From: Paludibacteraceae bacterium
GTDB taxonomy: Bacteria > Bacteroidota > Bacteroidia > Bacteroidales > Paludibacteraceae
DNA: 64,000 nucleotides
Direction: 5' to 3'
Assembly (NCBI GenBank): GCA_016297215.1
Contig: JAEDGZ010000001.1
Coordinates: forward strand, 70,179-134,178
The position numbers and the translations under genes were made by a program. The notes beneath the pieces were generated by a model. It was not told where the DNA came from. It made no database searches and saw only the letters and a list, made by a program, of their open reading frames with translations. Positions within the stretch are counted from its first letter, which is position 1. Each line of letters opens with the position of its first letter. Shown piece after piece: positions 24,148 through 32,322 of the stretch.

Positions 24148-26253
24148 TCACGCGTCAATCTTCGCGTAGGTCGCGTTTTCCTCAATAAACTCCCGTCTCG
24201 GCGCCACGTCATCGCCCATCAGCATGGCGATGGTATGGTCTGCCTCGGCGGCGTTCTCGATGGTTACCTTCTTCAGCATACGCCGCTCGGGGTCCATTGT
24301 CGTCTCCCACAACTGCTCGTCCGACATCTCACCCAGACCTTTGTAGCGCTGTGTCTTGATACCCGCCTCGCTGCCGTTGCCGTATTTCTGAATGAAGTCA
24401 TGCCGCTGCTGGTCGTTCCAGCAGTACTCCTTGATATTCCCTTTCGAGCAGAGGTAGAGCGGCGCCATCGCTATATACAGGTGCCCTTGCTCAATCACCT
24501 CTTTCATGTGGCGGAAGAACAGCGTCATGATGAGCGTGGCGATATGCGCACCGTCCACATCGGCATCCGCCATGATAATCACTTTATGGTAACGTATCTT
24601 GCTCAGGTTCAGCGCTTTCGGGTCTTCTTCCGTGCCGAAGGTAATACCTAATGCGGTGAAGATGTTACGCACCTCCTCGCTCTCGAACACCTTGTGCTCC
24701 ATCGCTTTCTCCACGTTCAGAATCTTTCCGCGCAGCGGCAGGATGGCTTGGTGCACGCGGTCGCGACCGGTCTTCGCCGTACCGCCTGCCGAGTCTCCCT
24801 CCACGAGGAACAACTCGCACTCCGCCGGGTCTTTGCTCGCGCAGTCTGCCAACTTTCCGGGCAGTCCGCCGCCGCTCAGCGGCGACTTGCGGAGCACGCT
24901 CTGGCGGGCGTTGCGGGCAGCGATACGCGCCTGTGCAGCGAGAATCACTTTCTCCACTATCTTCTTCGCGTCATCAGGGTGCTCCTCGAGGTAGTTGCTC
25001 AGCGCCTCAGCCACCGCCGATGACACCATACCTGCCACCTCCGAGTTGCCCAATTTCGTCTTCGTCTGCCCCTCGAACTGCGGCTCTGCCACCTTCACCG
25101 AGATGACCGCCGTCAAGCCCTCGCGGAAGTCGTTCGGGTCGATAGTCGAGTTGCCGTCTTTGTCTTTCAGTTTGGCTTTCTCCAGCAACTTGCTGTCCTC
25201 GGCATATTTCTTCATCACGCGCGTCAGCGCAGCGCGGAAGCCCGCCACGTGCGTACCGCCCTCTATGGTGTTGATATTGTTCACGTAAGAGTGCACGTTC
25301 TCGTTGAAGTCGGTGTTGTAAATCATCGCCACCTCCACGGGCGTGCCGTATTTCTCCGTGTTGAGGTGTATCACCTCCGAAATCAGCGGCGTGCGGGTGT
25401 TGTCGATATAGCGCACAAACTCGCTCAAACCCTTCTCCGAGAAGAACACCTCTTTCTTATAGAGGACAGAGGATGAAGGATTAAGGATTAAAGACGAAGT
25501 AGTTTCGTCTGTTTCGTGCGCTCCGTTAGGTTGACTCCCTGTCAATTCTTGTTTGGGCAACACCACCCGCTTATCCGTCAGCGTAATCTTCACCCCGGCG
25601 TTCAGATAAGCCAACTCGCGCATACGGTTGGCGAGGATGTCATACTGATACACCGTCTCGGTGAATATCGACCCGTCGGGCCAGAACTGCACGCATGTGC
25701 CCGTCCCCTCCTCCTCGGGGTTGTACGTCCCTATCTCGTGCACCGCACAGGTCGGCTTACCTTTCGCGTACTCCTGCATGAATATCTTCCCGTCGCGGCG
25801 CACCTCCACATGCAGTTTGGTCGAGAGCGCGTTCACGCAACTCACACCCACGCCGTGCAGACCGCCCGACACCTTGTACGAGTTCTTGTTGAACTTTCCG
25901 CCCGCGTGCAGCACGGTCATCACCACCTCCAGCGCACTCTTGTGCTCCTTCGGGTGCATGTCCACAGGGATACCGCGACCGTTATCCTGCACCGTGATAG
26001 AGTTGTCTTCGTTTATCGTAACCTCTATGTGGTTGCAGAAGCCCGCCAGCGCCTCGTCTATCGAGTTGTCCACCACCTCATACACCAAGTGGTGCAAACC
26101 CTTCTGCGAGATGTCGCCGATGTACATCGCCGGACGCTTCCGCACGGCTTCCAAGCCCTCGAGCACCTGAATACTCGAGCCATCATACTTCTCTTGTCCT
26201 TCCATTTCCGGTTCTAATACCTGTTCCATGTCTGTATTCTTTATTTCTTCCAT
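24148..26253 (-). CDS. gyrB: DNA gyrase subunit B with in-frame repeat insertion
   Basis: GyrB supplies the ATPase of DNA gyrase. The protein shows the GHKL motifs VRKRPAMYIGD, EVVDNSIDEALAGF, DNGRGIPVDMHPKE and GGLHGVGVSCVNALS, then TOPRIM with LVEGDSAGGTAKTGRD, PLRGKILNVEKA and DADVDGAHIATL, and the C-terminal QRYKGLGEMSDEQLWETTMDPE. The frame is open to 26286, but MEEIKNTDMEQ at 26253 is the likelier start. Residues about 247-264 (ETDETTSSLILNPSSSVLY) are coded by GGATGAA/GGATTAA heptamers at 25462-25512, lie between the ATPase and transducer parts, and are absent from usual GyrB. The rest appears whole. Confidence 0.96.
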   Translation of the reverse strand: MEEIKNTDMEQVLEPEMEGQEKYDGSSIQVLEGLEAVRKRPAMYIGDISQKGLHHLVYEVVDNSIDEALAGFCNHIEVTINEDNSITVQDNGRGIPVDMHPKEHKSALEVVMTVLHAGGKFNKNSYKVSGGLHGVGVSCVNALSTKLHVEVRRDGKIFMQEYAKGKPTCAVHEIGTYNPEEEGTGTCVQFWPDGSIFTETVYQYDILANRMRELAYLNAGVKITLTDKRVVLPKQELTGSQPNGAHETDETTSSLILNPSSSVLYKKEVFFSEKGLSEFVRYIDNTRTPLISEVIHLNTEKYGTPVEVAMIYNTDFNENVHSYVNNINTIEGGTHVAGFRAALTRVMKKYAEDSKLLEKAKLKDKDGNSTIDPNDFREGLTAVISVKVAEPQFEGQTKTKLGNSEVAGMVSSAVAEALSNYLEEHPDDAKKIVEKVILAAQARIAARNARQSVLRKSPLSGGGLPGKLADCASKDPAECELFLVEGDSAGGTAKTGRDRVHQAILPLRGKILNVEKAMEHKVFESEEVRNIFTALGITFGTEEDPKALNLSKIRYHKVIIMADADVDGAHIATLIMTLFFRHMKEVIEQGHLYIAMAPLYLCSKGNIKEYCWNDQQRHDFIQKYGNGSEAGIKTQRYKGLGEMSDEQLWETTMDPERRMLKKVTIENAAEADHTIAMLMGDDVAPRREFIEENATYAKIDA
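25462..25512. repeat. Heptamer array inside gyrB
   Basis: GGACAGA, GGATGAA, GGATTAA, GGATTAA, AGACGAA heptamers in phase, followed by GTAGTTTCGTC, the same trailer seen beside the array at 31.3 kb (in the form ACTATTTCGTC). Confidence 0.85.
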
Positions 26254-26289
26254 AGTTGATAATTTGCTAAAACAATAATTTAACACCCA

Positions 26290-26423
26290 TTAACGTCCAC
26301 TTTTAATAGTCTTTTAATGGTCCTTTAACGGAGAACCCAAAGACCCATTAACGGCAATCAACGGATACTTCACAAAGCCCCGAAATTCTGTGCAAAGGTA
26401 CAAAAAAAAATCAAGATACACAA
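26290..26423 (-). promoter_or_regulatory. gyrB promoter and repeat-bearing leader
   Basis: On the minus strand TTG at 26423-26421 and TACCTTTG at 26400-26393 are 20 bases apart. The leader between them and gyrB holds three 11-base units (TTTTAATAGTC, TTTTAATGGTC, CTTTAACGGAG) at about 26299-26333 plus two CCCATTAACG copies (26286 and 26344), which could bind a regulator such as a supercoiling-responsive factor; that last point is inference. Confidence 0.75.
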
Positions 26424-26584
26424 TAGGAGGGTACACATTTTTGCAGAAAATCGCGCAAATCGCCTAAAAACGCCCTTAGAACGGAAAAGCATTTTTCAAC
26501 TATCAATACTTCAATCACCATTTTTTGCGTCAAATCAAACGGAGATTGACGCACGAGACTATCACGAGTCCAAACCGACTCTTG

Positions 26585-26816
26585 TGTACTGTCTAACAGC
26601 AAATGCAATTTTGTGTGGGAAGTTAGTCAAAGTTTTTGAAAAAGCAAAATTTAGGTGTGTCAAGGTTCAATTTTTCTCTAGGTCTGTTGTTTAACTTCTT
26701 CTGAATGTTCATTATTTTTTGTGGTGAGACAAGGTTTAGTTGGTATGTTTGGTATGTAGTGCCGTATGAGTTTATTGGTGTTTTCTACATATCCTTTTTG
26801 CTATTGGAGTAAGGGG
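26585..26816 (-). pseudogene. IS30-family transposase remnant: C-terminus plus terminal inverted repeat
   Basis: Reading the minus strand from about 26816, GYVENTNKLIRHYIP is followed after a frameshift by NIQKKLNNRPREKLNLDTP and FFKNFD with a stop at 26625-26623. These are the conserved last 60 residues of IS30-type transposases (ENTNxLIRQYxP, LNxRPRxxLxFxTP). Just beyond the stop is a 33-base terminal repeat (26585-26617) that is identical to one at 63879-63911. Frameshifts and the missing front two-thirds show a dead copy. A further open frame at 26411-26608 just runs through the terminal repeat and gyrB upstream region and is not a gene. Confidence 0.85.
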
Positions 26817-26821
26817 CTTTT

Positions 26822-26890
26822 TGGCTGCTTTTTTCTTCGTGTCGTTTTCGAGTCGTTTTCGAGTCGTTTTCGAGATTGGCGGCTTGAGGG
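26822..26890. repeat. Triple 11-base array (TCGTTTTCGAG)
   Basis: Three perfect tandem copies of TCGTTTTCGAG (about 26843-26875) are flanked by GGCTGCTTTTTTCTTCGTG and GATTGGCGGCTTG. Its reverse complement, about 60 bases with the same flanks, is at 35132-35195. The rest of 26640-26990 holds the IS remnant and no gene. Confidence 0.9.
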
Positions 26891-26998
26891 AATTAGTGGA
26901 GGGCATACATGACATCTCGTTTCATGTAAAAACTTTAGCACATAGCATCTCGTTTCCTATAAAAGAAATAGGTGAAGACACGGCGATTACATGCTTGG

Positions 26999-28078
26999 TC
27001 ATCTCAGCCTCAGCACGATGGGCAGGTGGTCGGAGTAGCCGCCGTGGTAGCGCATGCCGATGTAAGTGCGCTTGGGTTGGCTGCCGAGGTGGCGCTCATC
27101 GTCTTCCAAGAGGTAGTCGGGGGCATAGACGCGGACTTCCGTCTGCCTGTTTTGTAAGCGTTCGGAGAGATAACACTGGTCAAGATATGACCAAATGCCG
27201 CGGTATTTGTAGGTGCCTTCTAAGTGGAAGGTTTCAGGTTTCAAGTCGCACATCCGATTGTGCATGTTGCGGAGGTCGTTGTGCGGGTCGTCGTTCATGT
27301 CGCCCATGAGGATGATTTGGCGCGTGGGGTCGTTCAGCAACAACGAGTCGATAGTGTGCTGTATCGTGGCTTGTGCTTCCTCGCGATGGCGTGCGGCGGC
27401 ACCATAACCTGCGCGCATGGAAGGCAGGTGGCAGAGCAGGAAATCGACGGTGTCGCGTTGCGGCATGACCAGTCGGGCATAGAGTAGGTCTCGCGTCGGT
27501 TTCCCGTCGGAGAAGCGGATGGGGATAGGGTGGCTGCAGAGCAGGGTGCAGGTGGAGCGATAGAGGAGCGCCACGTCGATGCCTCGCGGGTCGGGACTGT
27601 CGTAGTGCACCGCCCGATAGTCGTTGCCTAAGGCGCGGCATATATCCGCCACGCACGCGCTGTCTTCCACCTCGCAGAGCCCCACGACCTCTATCCCATG
27701 CCAGCCGCCCGCGTTGGCGACCACTTGGGCTATCTGCGCCACCTTGGTTCGGTAGCGGCCGTATGTCCAATGGCGCATGCCCTCGGGGGTGAACTCGCGA
27801 TCGGGGTTCAGGCTGTCGATGTCGGGGTGGAAGAGGTTTTCCACGTTCCACCACAGCGCCTGCCAACCCTCATGCTCGCTGCGCTCGGTAATAGGTAATC
27901 CGCGCTCCGCGCTGTAATAGGGAATATCTTTGCCCTTTCCGAACAGGGGCACATCCACTATGGTGCTGTCGGCTTCTTTCGGAGCAGTATATTGTGGAGA
28001 GCCATACACACTATCGACAGCAAGCATACTCATCAGTATGCCTGCTGTGAGAAGTCGGTATCTACACAAGAAGCGCAT
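26999..28078 (-). CDS. Exported endonuclease/exonuclease/phosphatase family protein
   Basis: From MRFLCRYRLLTAGILMSMLA at 28078 the protein is about 359 residues with a signal peptide. The fold's motifs are visible: WWNVENLFHPD (N and E of the active site), GLCEVED, HLPSMRAG, LMGDMNDDPHN (GDxN) and GYSDHLPIVLRL (the SDH motif). It should be a metal-dependent phosphodiesterase or nuclease in the periplasm. LKPETFHLEG (about 277-284) is coded by GTTTCAG-type heptamers at 27228-27246, so a short repeat has been built in. The open frame extends up to 28525 only as an overlap with the preceding gene. Confidence 0.88.
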   Translation of the reverse strand: MRFLCRYRLLTAGILMSMLAVDSVYGSPQYTAPKEADSTIVDVPLFGKGKDIPYYSAERGLPITERSEHEGWQALWWNVENLFHPDIDSLNPDREFTPEGMRHWTYGRYRTKVAQIAQVVANAGGWHGIEVVGLCEVEDSACVADICRALGNDYRAVHYDSPDPRGIDVALLYRSTCTLLCSHPIPIRFSDGKPTRDLLYARLVMPQRDTVDFLLCHLPSMRAGYGAAARHREEAQATIQHTIDSLLLNDPTRQIILMGDMNDDPHNDLRNMHNRMCDLKPETFHLEGTYKYRGIWSYLDQCYLSERLQNRQTEVRVYAPDYLLEDDERHLGSQPKRTYIGMRYHGGYSDHLPIVLRLR

Positions 28079-28083
28079 GGTAA

Positions 28084-28656
28084 TTATTCCTTCTCTATCT
28101 CGTCTATCAGGTCGTCCATCTCGTGAATAAGGCGTTTGTTCATACGGTGTCCCACGAAGCCGCCTATAGCACCTCCGATGAGGGCACCGACCATCGTGCT
28201 GATGAGCATGGTCAAGTCGCGGTCGAAGGCGAAATACAACTCCACGCCAAGCCACATCAGCCACAGCACCACCAGCGGAATCCCCACGTAGTACCAGTCT
28301 TTGTACCATTTGCGCAACCTCCTCACCTGCTTCGCTACGGTCAGCAGGTCGCCCGTGTTGATGTCCTCCTCGCTCACCCAGCGGTGGGGCAGCAGCGTGG
28401 CGAGGAAAGAGACCAACATCAGCAGGCATGTGCCCGCCACGAAGTACCACGAACAGTGCAGGGAGGCGCGGAACACGTAGTTGCCGAACGTTACCACGAA
28501 CAGACAGCAGAAGCCTTGTTGCCACACGTTGCGGTTGATTCGCCGCATACGCTGTTGGGTAACATGCCGCAGCAGTTGGTCATTTACGATCTCTTGTTCA
28601 TCCAGTTTGGCTTTGAGCACTTGCAGTTGCTCTTTCATTTCTAATAAAGTATCCAT
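28084..28656 (-). CDS. Membrane protein following an ECF sigma factor
   Basis: The 190-residue protein starts with a charged coiled-coil stretch (MDTLLEMKEQLQVLKAKLDEQ), then has two membrane segments near residues 48-65 and 70-86 (FVAGTCLLMLVSFLATLLP), a third near 125-143 (VGIPLVVLWLMWLGVELYF) and a Gly-rich one near 152-168 (VGALIGGAIGGFVG). It is not a recognised anti-sigma domain, but its place 4 bases after the sigma gene makes a sigma-controlling role plausible. Similar pairs are known in Bacteroidota with unknown function. Confidence 0.7.
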   Translation of the reverse strand: MDTLLEMKEQLQVLKAKLDEQEIVNDQLLRHVTQQRMRRINRNVWQQGFCCLFVVTFGNYVFRASLHCSWYFVAGTCLLMLVSFLATLLPHRWVSEEDINTGDLLTVAKQVRRLRKWYKDWYYVGIPLVVLWLMWLGVELYFAFDRDLTMLISTMVGALIGGAIGGFVGHRMNKRLIHEMDDLIDEIEKE

Positions 28657-28660
28657 AGTC

Positions 28661-29152
28661 TTAGGCTTTTTTTAATTGTTCACGAATACGCACCAGTCGG
28701 ACGGAAATGTTCTTGGCAGTCAGTCCCACTATCTGCCCTATCTCTTCATAAGGCAGGTTCTCTAACCAAAGCAGCACGATGGCTCTGTCGAGCAGGTTGA
28801 GCCGATGAATACGGTCGTACAGCATCTTCACCTGCCGGCTCTCGGTGTCCTGCCGCTCGAAGAGATGGCTGTCGATAGACAACTCCACCTGCTGTATCTG
28901 CCGCTTCTTCTTGCGGTCGGCAGAGATACAGGTGTTCATGCTCACGCGGTAAATCCACGTTTCGGGCTGACACTCGTTACGAAACTTGGGAAACCCTTTC
29001 CATAGGTTAATCAGTATCTCTTGGAACAAGTCTGCCACCTCATCGGGGTTGTTCGAGAAGAGGTAGCACACGCTGTAGATACTGCTTTTATGCCTCCGAA
29101 CAAACTGCTCGAAAGCCGATTCTAAACTACTATTTTTGTCTTGCGACTGCAT
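28661..29152 (-). CDS. ECF-type RNA polymerase sigma factor
   Basis: The 163-residue protein has region 2 (YSVCYLFSNNPDEVADLFQEILINLWKG, about 26-55, with the conserved DLxQEIxxxLW) and region 4 with a helix-turn-helix (LPYEEIGQIVGLTAKNISVRLVRIREQLKK, about 133-162). It should direct RNA polymerase to a small set of promoters. It is followed 4 bases later by a membrane protein gene and preceded, 64 bases away, by a TPR/helix-turn-helix regulator gene, all on the minus strand. Confidence 0.93.
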   Translation of the reverse strand: MQSQDKNSSLESAFEQFVRRHKSSIYSVCYLFSNNPDEVADLFQEILINLWKGFPKFRNECQPETWIYRVSMNTCISADRKKKRQIQQVELSIDSHLFERQDTESRQVKMLYDRIHRLNLLDRAIVLLWLENLPYEEIGQIVGLTAKNISVRLVRIREQLKKA

Positions 29153-29216
29153 TTGTAAAATGTTTTTTCCCTATTAGACACACAAGTGAAAGAAAAACTA
29201 CACTCGCTATAAAAAA

Positions 29217-30746
29217 TTAATAAGGAAATGTATCTGCAGGGAACTTTTTGCGCAGGCGGTAGCGGACGGTATAGACGGATGCCGGCTCTATGTGGAACAG
29301 GTCTGCCACGTCCTCCACACTCATCCCCGCGGCGAAGCAGAGGATATAACGTTTGTCCATATTGGTTAGTCTGTTTCCTTGTGCACAGAGGTGCGCGATG
29401 TTTTCTATATCCAATGTCTGCAGGCGGGCTATGCTGTGCATCTTGTAGGCGCAGGTTGCAGGCAATTGTTGCAGTTGCTTGATGAGGTTATCCGCCAGCA
29501 GTTGCAAAGCCGTCATACCATCCTCTTTCTTCTCCTTGTTCAATTCTTCTTTCTTTGATGGAGCCGCAGCGAGTGCGGCATCCATCGCGCTACGCATGTT
29601 ATCCGCCTCCAAAGCGGCTTCATATAGTCTCGCCTCGGTGTTTTTCTTGCGCAGGTAGAGCACCACGATGAGCAAGATGGCGCAGAGCAAGAGCGATAGC
29701 AGCAGGTAGAGCAGACGGCGGAAAGCGAGGTTGCGCTCTTGCAGCCGCTCCATCTCGAGCGTCTTCTTCTCCACCTCGTAGCGCGTCTCTATCTCTTGCA
29801 GGCTGGTGGTCTTGTCGATGTCGTAGCGGACGGCGTTGTTTCCTATCAGCCGCTCTTGCCAGTCGAGCGCCTCGCGGTAGCGCCCTTGCTCCGTGCAGAG
29901 CATGACCATGAACGCATACGCCTCGCCGCGCTCGGTTACGACGGTATTCGGATGGAACTCCGCCACGCTGTCTATCATCGCCAGCACCTCCTGCATCGTC
30001 TGCTCGGCGGCGTGGTACTGCCCGCGATAGTAGTGGAGCCATGCCCACATATCCTGAATGTTGATACTGACCTCTTGCCGGTCTTCGGGGGCGTGCAGCA
30101 GAGCGGCGGCATGCTCGGCGCGCCGCAGGTACGCCTCTATGCTGTCGGTCTGCCGCGGGTCGGTGTAGAAATCGTAGTAGAGGGCTTGATTGTAGTAGTT
30201 CCATGGCGGGATGATACGCCACTGCTCGGGGTTCGGCAGTTGCTCCATCGCCTGAATAGAACGCTCGCCGTAGTATATAGCGAGGTCGCCGCTATCCAAC
30301 TGGGCATAGTAAGCAGATGCCACGGAGTAGTAGTTGAACAGCACGAGATAGCGACCCTCATCTTCTGCTCTTTCTTTGGAGCGCCCAAGAGACCGCACCT
30401 CCTTTGAGTCAGAGAAGTTGGTCAGCGTCTCCAACTGCCGCATCAGCACCTCCATCTGGTCGAAGGCCCCGATGTTCATGTACTCGATGGCGCGCTCGTA
30501 GAGGCAGAGCGAGGCGTAGTCGTAACGTTGCAGGCGCATGAACGTGTCGTAGGCGGCTATCAGGCTGTCTTGCGCCGCGGCGGATTCACCCCTCTTGAAT
30601 GCGTCAATACCGCTGTTGCGTTGCGACAATGCCCGCTGGAAGGCAAGGCTGTCCGCAGGCTGTGCTGCAAAAGCAAGATTGCCTTGTGCGAACATCAATC
30701 CACACAAGGCAATTCCTATCAAAAACCTACTATTCATAGGCGTCAA
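29217..30746 (-). CDS. Periplasmic TPR protein with membrane segment and cytoplasmic helix-turn-helix
   Basis: The 509-residue protein has a signal peptide (to about residue 28, AFAAQ), TPR-like helices to about 330, a coiled segment (YEVEKKTLEMERLQERN), one membrane segment (LLYLLLSLLLCAILLIVVLYL, about 350-370) and a C-terminal helix-turn-helix (MSVEDVADLFHIEPASVYTVRYRLRKKF, about 475-503) of the LuxR/sigma-like type. This layout is a Bacteroidota one-component sensor: TPRs sense outside and the tail binds DNA inside. Its start overlaps the HIT gene stop by 4 bases. Confidence 0.8.
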   Translation of the reverse strand: MTPMNSRFLIGIALCGLMFAQGNLAFAAQPADSLAFQRALSQRNSGIDAFKRGESAAAQDSLIAAYDTFMRLQRYDYASLCLYERAIEYMNIGAFDQMEVLMRQLETLTNFSDSKEVRSLGRSKERAEDEGRYLVLFNYYSVASAYYAQLDSGDLAIYYGERSIQAMEQLPNPEQWRIIPPWNYYNQALYYDFYTDPRQTDSIEAYLRRAEHAAALLHAPEDRQEVSINIQDMWAWLHYYRGQYHAAEQTMQEVLAMIDSVAEFHPNTVVTERGEAYAFMVMLCTEQGRYREALDWQERLIGNNAVRYDIDKTTSLQEIETRYEVEKKTLEMERLQERNLAFRRLLYLLLSLLLCAILLIVVLYLRKKNTEARLYEAALEADNMRSAMDAALAAAPSKKEELNKEKKEDGMTALQLLADNLIKQLQQLPATCAYKMHSIARLQTLDIENIAHLCAQGNRLTNMDKRYILCFAAGMSVEDVADLFHIEPASVYTVRYRLRKKFPADTFPY

Positions 30747-31150
30747 GCCTTTTCTAACGCCTCGGCGATGGAGTTGGCTATCTCTGCCATCTCCTCGGCG
30801 GGCAGTTGCAGTTTCGGGTTGGTGAAGAGCATGTCGCGCTCGCTGTTCATCGGCACGAGATGTACATGCACGTGATTCACCTCCATGCCCAGCACAGCCA
30901 CGCCCACGCGCTTGCAGCCCGTTGCCTCTTTCAGCCCGCGAGCCACCTGCTTGGCGAACACCATCAGCCCAGCCAGCGTCTCATCGTCGAGGTCGAAGAT
31001 ATAGTCCGCTTCGGGCTCGGGCAACTTAGGGATGACCAGCGTATGCCCTTTCTGCAGCGGGTTGATGTCCAAGAACGCATAGTATTTTTCGTCCTCCGCT
31101 ACCTTGTACGAAGGAATCTCACCATTGATAATACGAGTGAAGAGTGTCAT
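30743..31150 (-). CDS. HIT family nucleotide hydrolase
   Basis: The 135-residue protein contains the histidine triad as VNHVHVHLVP (about residues 97-106), and the FLDINPLQKGHTLVIPK block (about 26-42). It belongs to the HINT/Fhit-like group that cleaves AMP-linked compounds. It comes after greA on the minus strand and overlaps the next gene by 4 bases, which makes it part of the sigma cluster operon at least in translation. Confidence 0.93.
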   Translation of the reverse strand: MTLFTRIINGEIPSYKVAEDEKYYAFLDINPLQKGHTLVIPKLPEPEADYIFDLDDETLAGLMVFAKQVARGLKEATGCKRVGVAVLGMEVNHVHVHLVPMNSERDMLFTNPKLQLPAEEMAEIANSIAEALEKA

Positions 31151-31345
31151 TGTTGGATGAAGGATAAAGGAAGAAGGATGAAGGACTAATTAGTTTTGTC
31201 TATTAGGATTAAGGATGAAAGACTTGCCTTGGATTAAGGATGAAAGATAAAAGAAGAAAGTCTTATTACTATTGTTTCCGAGGTTTCAGAGTCGAAACTA
31301 TTTCGTCTTTTATCCTTTATCTTTTAGCGAACGAAGTGAGCGGTC
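31151..31345. repeat. Large GGATGAA/GGATAAA heptamer field between greA and the HIT gene
   Basis: Several blocks of GGATGAA, GGATAAA, GGATTAA and AGATAAA (31153-31260) are followed by the inverse TTTATCC type at 31311-31325. AGTTTTGTC and GAAACTATTTCGTC tags resemble those in gyrB and near mutL. Confidence 0.85.
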
Positions 31346-31353
31346 CTGCGTCC

Positions 31354-31824
31354 TTACAGGCTTATCTCCAGTATCTCAAACTCCATCAGTCCGGCGGGCA
31401 CCTGCACCTGCGCCACTTCACCCACTTTCTTGCCCATCAGTCCCTTGGCTATAGGCGTGGTAACGGCTATCTTGCCCTCGGCGATGTTCGCTTCGCCCTC
31501 CGTAACGAGTTGATATACTTTCTCCGCCCCGCTTTTCTTCACGCGCACGCGTACTTTAGTTAGTATCTGCACCTCGTCGGTCTTGACGGTGCTTTGGTCG
31601 ATGATACGGGCATCCATTATCTTGCCTTTCAACTGTGCGATACGGCTCTCCAGATGCCCTTGCTCCTCTTTGGCGGCATCGTATTCTGCGTTCTCACTCA
31701 AATCTCCCTTGTCGCGTGCCTCTGCTATAGCGGCAATCACGCGCGGACGCTCTGTGCTCTCCAAAAACTGGAGCTCGTCTTTTAGTTTTTGCAGACCTTC
31801 TGCGGTCATGTAAGTAACTGCCAT
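31354..31824 (-). CDS. greA: Transcription elongation factor GreA
   Basis: GreA rescues backtracked RNA polymerase by stimulating transcript cleavage. The 156-residue protein has the N-terminal coiled coil with MTAEGLQKLKDELQFLESTERP and the acidic tip GDLSENAEYDAAKEEQG (about 39-55, catalytic D and E), then the C-terminal domain with SPIGKALMGKK-like TPIAKGLMGKKVGEVAQVQVP. It is preceded, 23 bases away, by a 42-residue ORF, and both read from the promoter at 32134-32164. Confidence 0.96.
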   Translation of the reverse strand: MAVTYMTAEGLQKLKDELQFLESTERPRVIAAIAEARDKGDLSENAEYDAAKEEQGHLESRIAQLKGKIMDARIIDQSTVKTDEVQILTKVRVRVKKSGAEKVYQLVTEGEANIAEGKIAVTTPIAKGLMGKKVGEVAQVQVPAGLMEFEILEISL

Positions 31825-31847
31825 AGTATTATTTTAGTATTTATAAA

Positions 31848-31976
31848 TCAGTATTTCTTATTTAGTATCTCGCTCATAATCACGGCTTTGCGTACTTCCT
31901 CTATATTGGTAAAATCGGGCAATATGCTCTCTTGCGCCTCTTTCTCCATGCCTATATGCTTTTCGTTGGTTTTCAT
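31848..31976 (-). CDS. Small 42-residue protein upstream of greA
   Basis: ATG at 31976-31974 opens MKTNEKHIGMEKEAQESILP and the frame ends NIEEVRKAVIMSEILNKKY with TGA at 31850-31848. The ending (I-EE-VRKAVI-SEILNxKY) looks like a motif seen at the ends of several small Bacteroidota proteins, which I recall only from memory. The A-rich start region and coding-like composition support it. Role unknown; it could be a leader peptide or a small partner. Confidence 0.6.
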   Translation of the reverse strand: MKTNEKHIGMEKEAQESILPDFTNIEEVRKAVIMSEILNKKY

Positions 31977-32051
31977 ATCTTTTTTCAAAATTTTTATTTC
32001 AACAAAAATTTCCTATCTTGGTTCTTGGTTTACATCCGTTTTCATTGTCGG

Positions 32052-32085
32052 AAAAAACAATAGGAAACTTCACAGCCTCCTATTG
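32052..32085 (-). promoter_or_regulatory. Terminator-like hairpin in the leader of the small ORF and greA
   Basis: On the minus strand CAATAGGA (32085-32078) pairs with TCCTATTG (32065-32058) and is followed by six T (32057-32052). It lies between the promoter at 32134 and the small ORF at 31976, so it may be an attenuator. It could also end transcripts from the operon at 32323-33342. Confidence 0.65.
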
Positions 32086-32133
32086 CCATTAAACCTAAAC
32101 CTTAACTATGAAAATTTTATTTGTTTTCGAATG

Positions 32134-32164
32134 CAAAGATACGGCTTTTTTTTAATACCACCAA
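32134..32164 (-). promoter_or_regulatory. Promoter of the small ORF-greA transcript
   Basis: TTG at 32164-32162 and TATCTTTG at 32141-32134 on the minus strand, 20 bases apart. Confidence 0.8.
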
Positions 32165-32322
32165 ATAAAAATGAAAAAAAATACAATTTTTCGCTACTTT
32201 TCTACAATTTCTACTCGTATTTTGACCTTTAGATTGAAGATTGTTGGATTTAGAAAGTCAGAAACGATGAGTTACCCCCATCCTCGGTAAATAACTTCTT
32301 CAGCAAGAAATGCTATCTATCG

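Noticed and set aside
24148..26253. Intein or pseudogene in gyrB because of the extra segment
   Set aside because: The extra 18 residues are heptamer-repeat coded, far too short for an intein, and the frame and all motifs are intact.
26411..26608. 65-residue minus-strand ORF near gyrB
   Set aside because: It starts inside the IS30 terminal repeat and runs through the gyrB promoter; not a gene.
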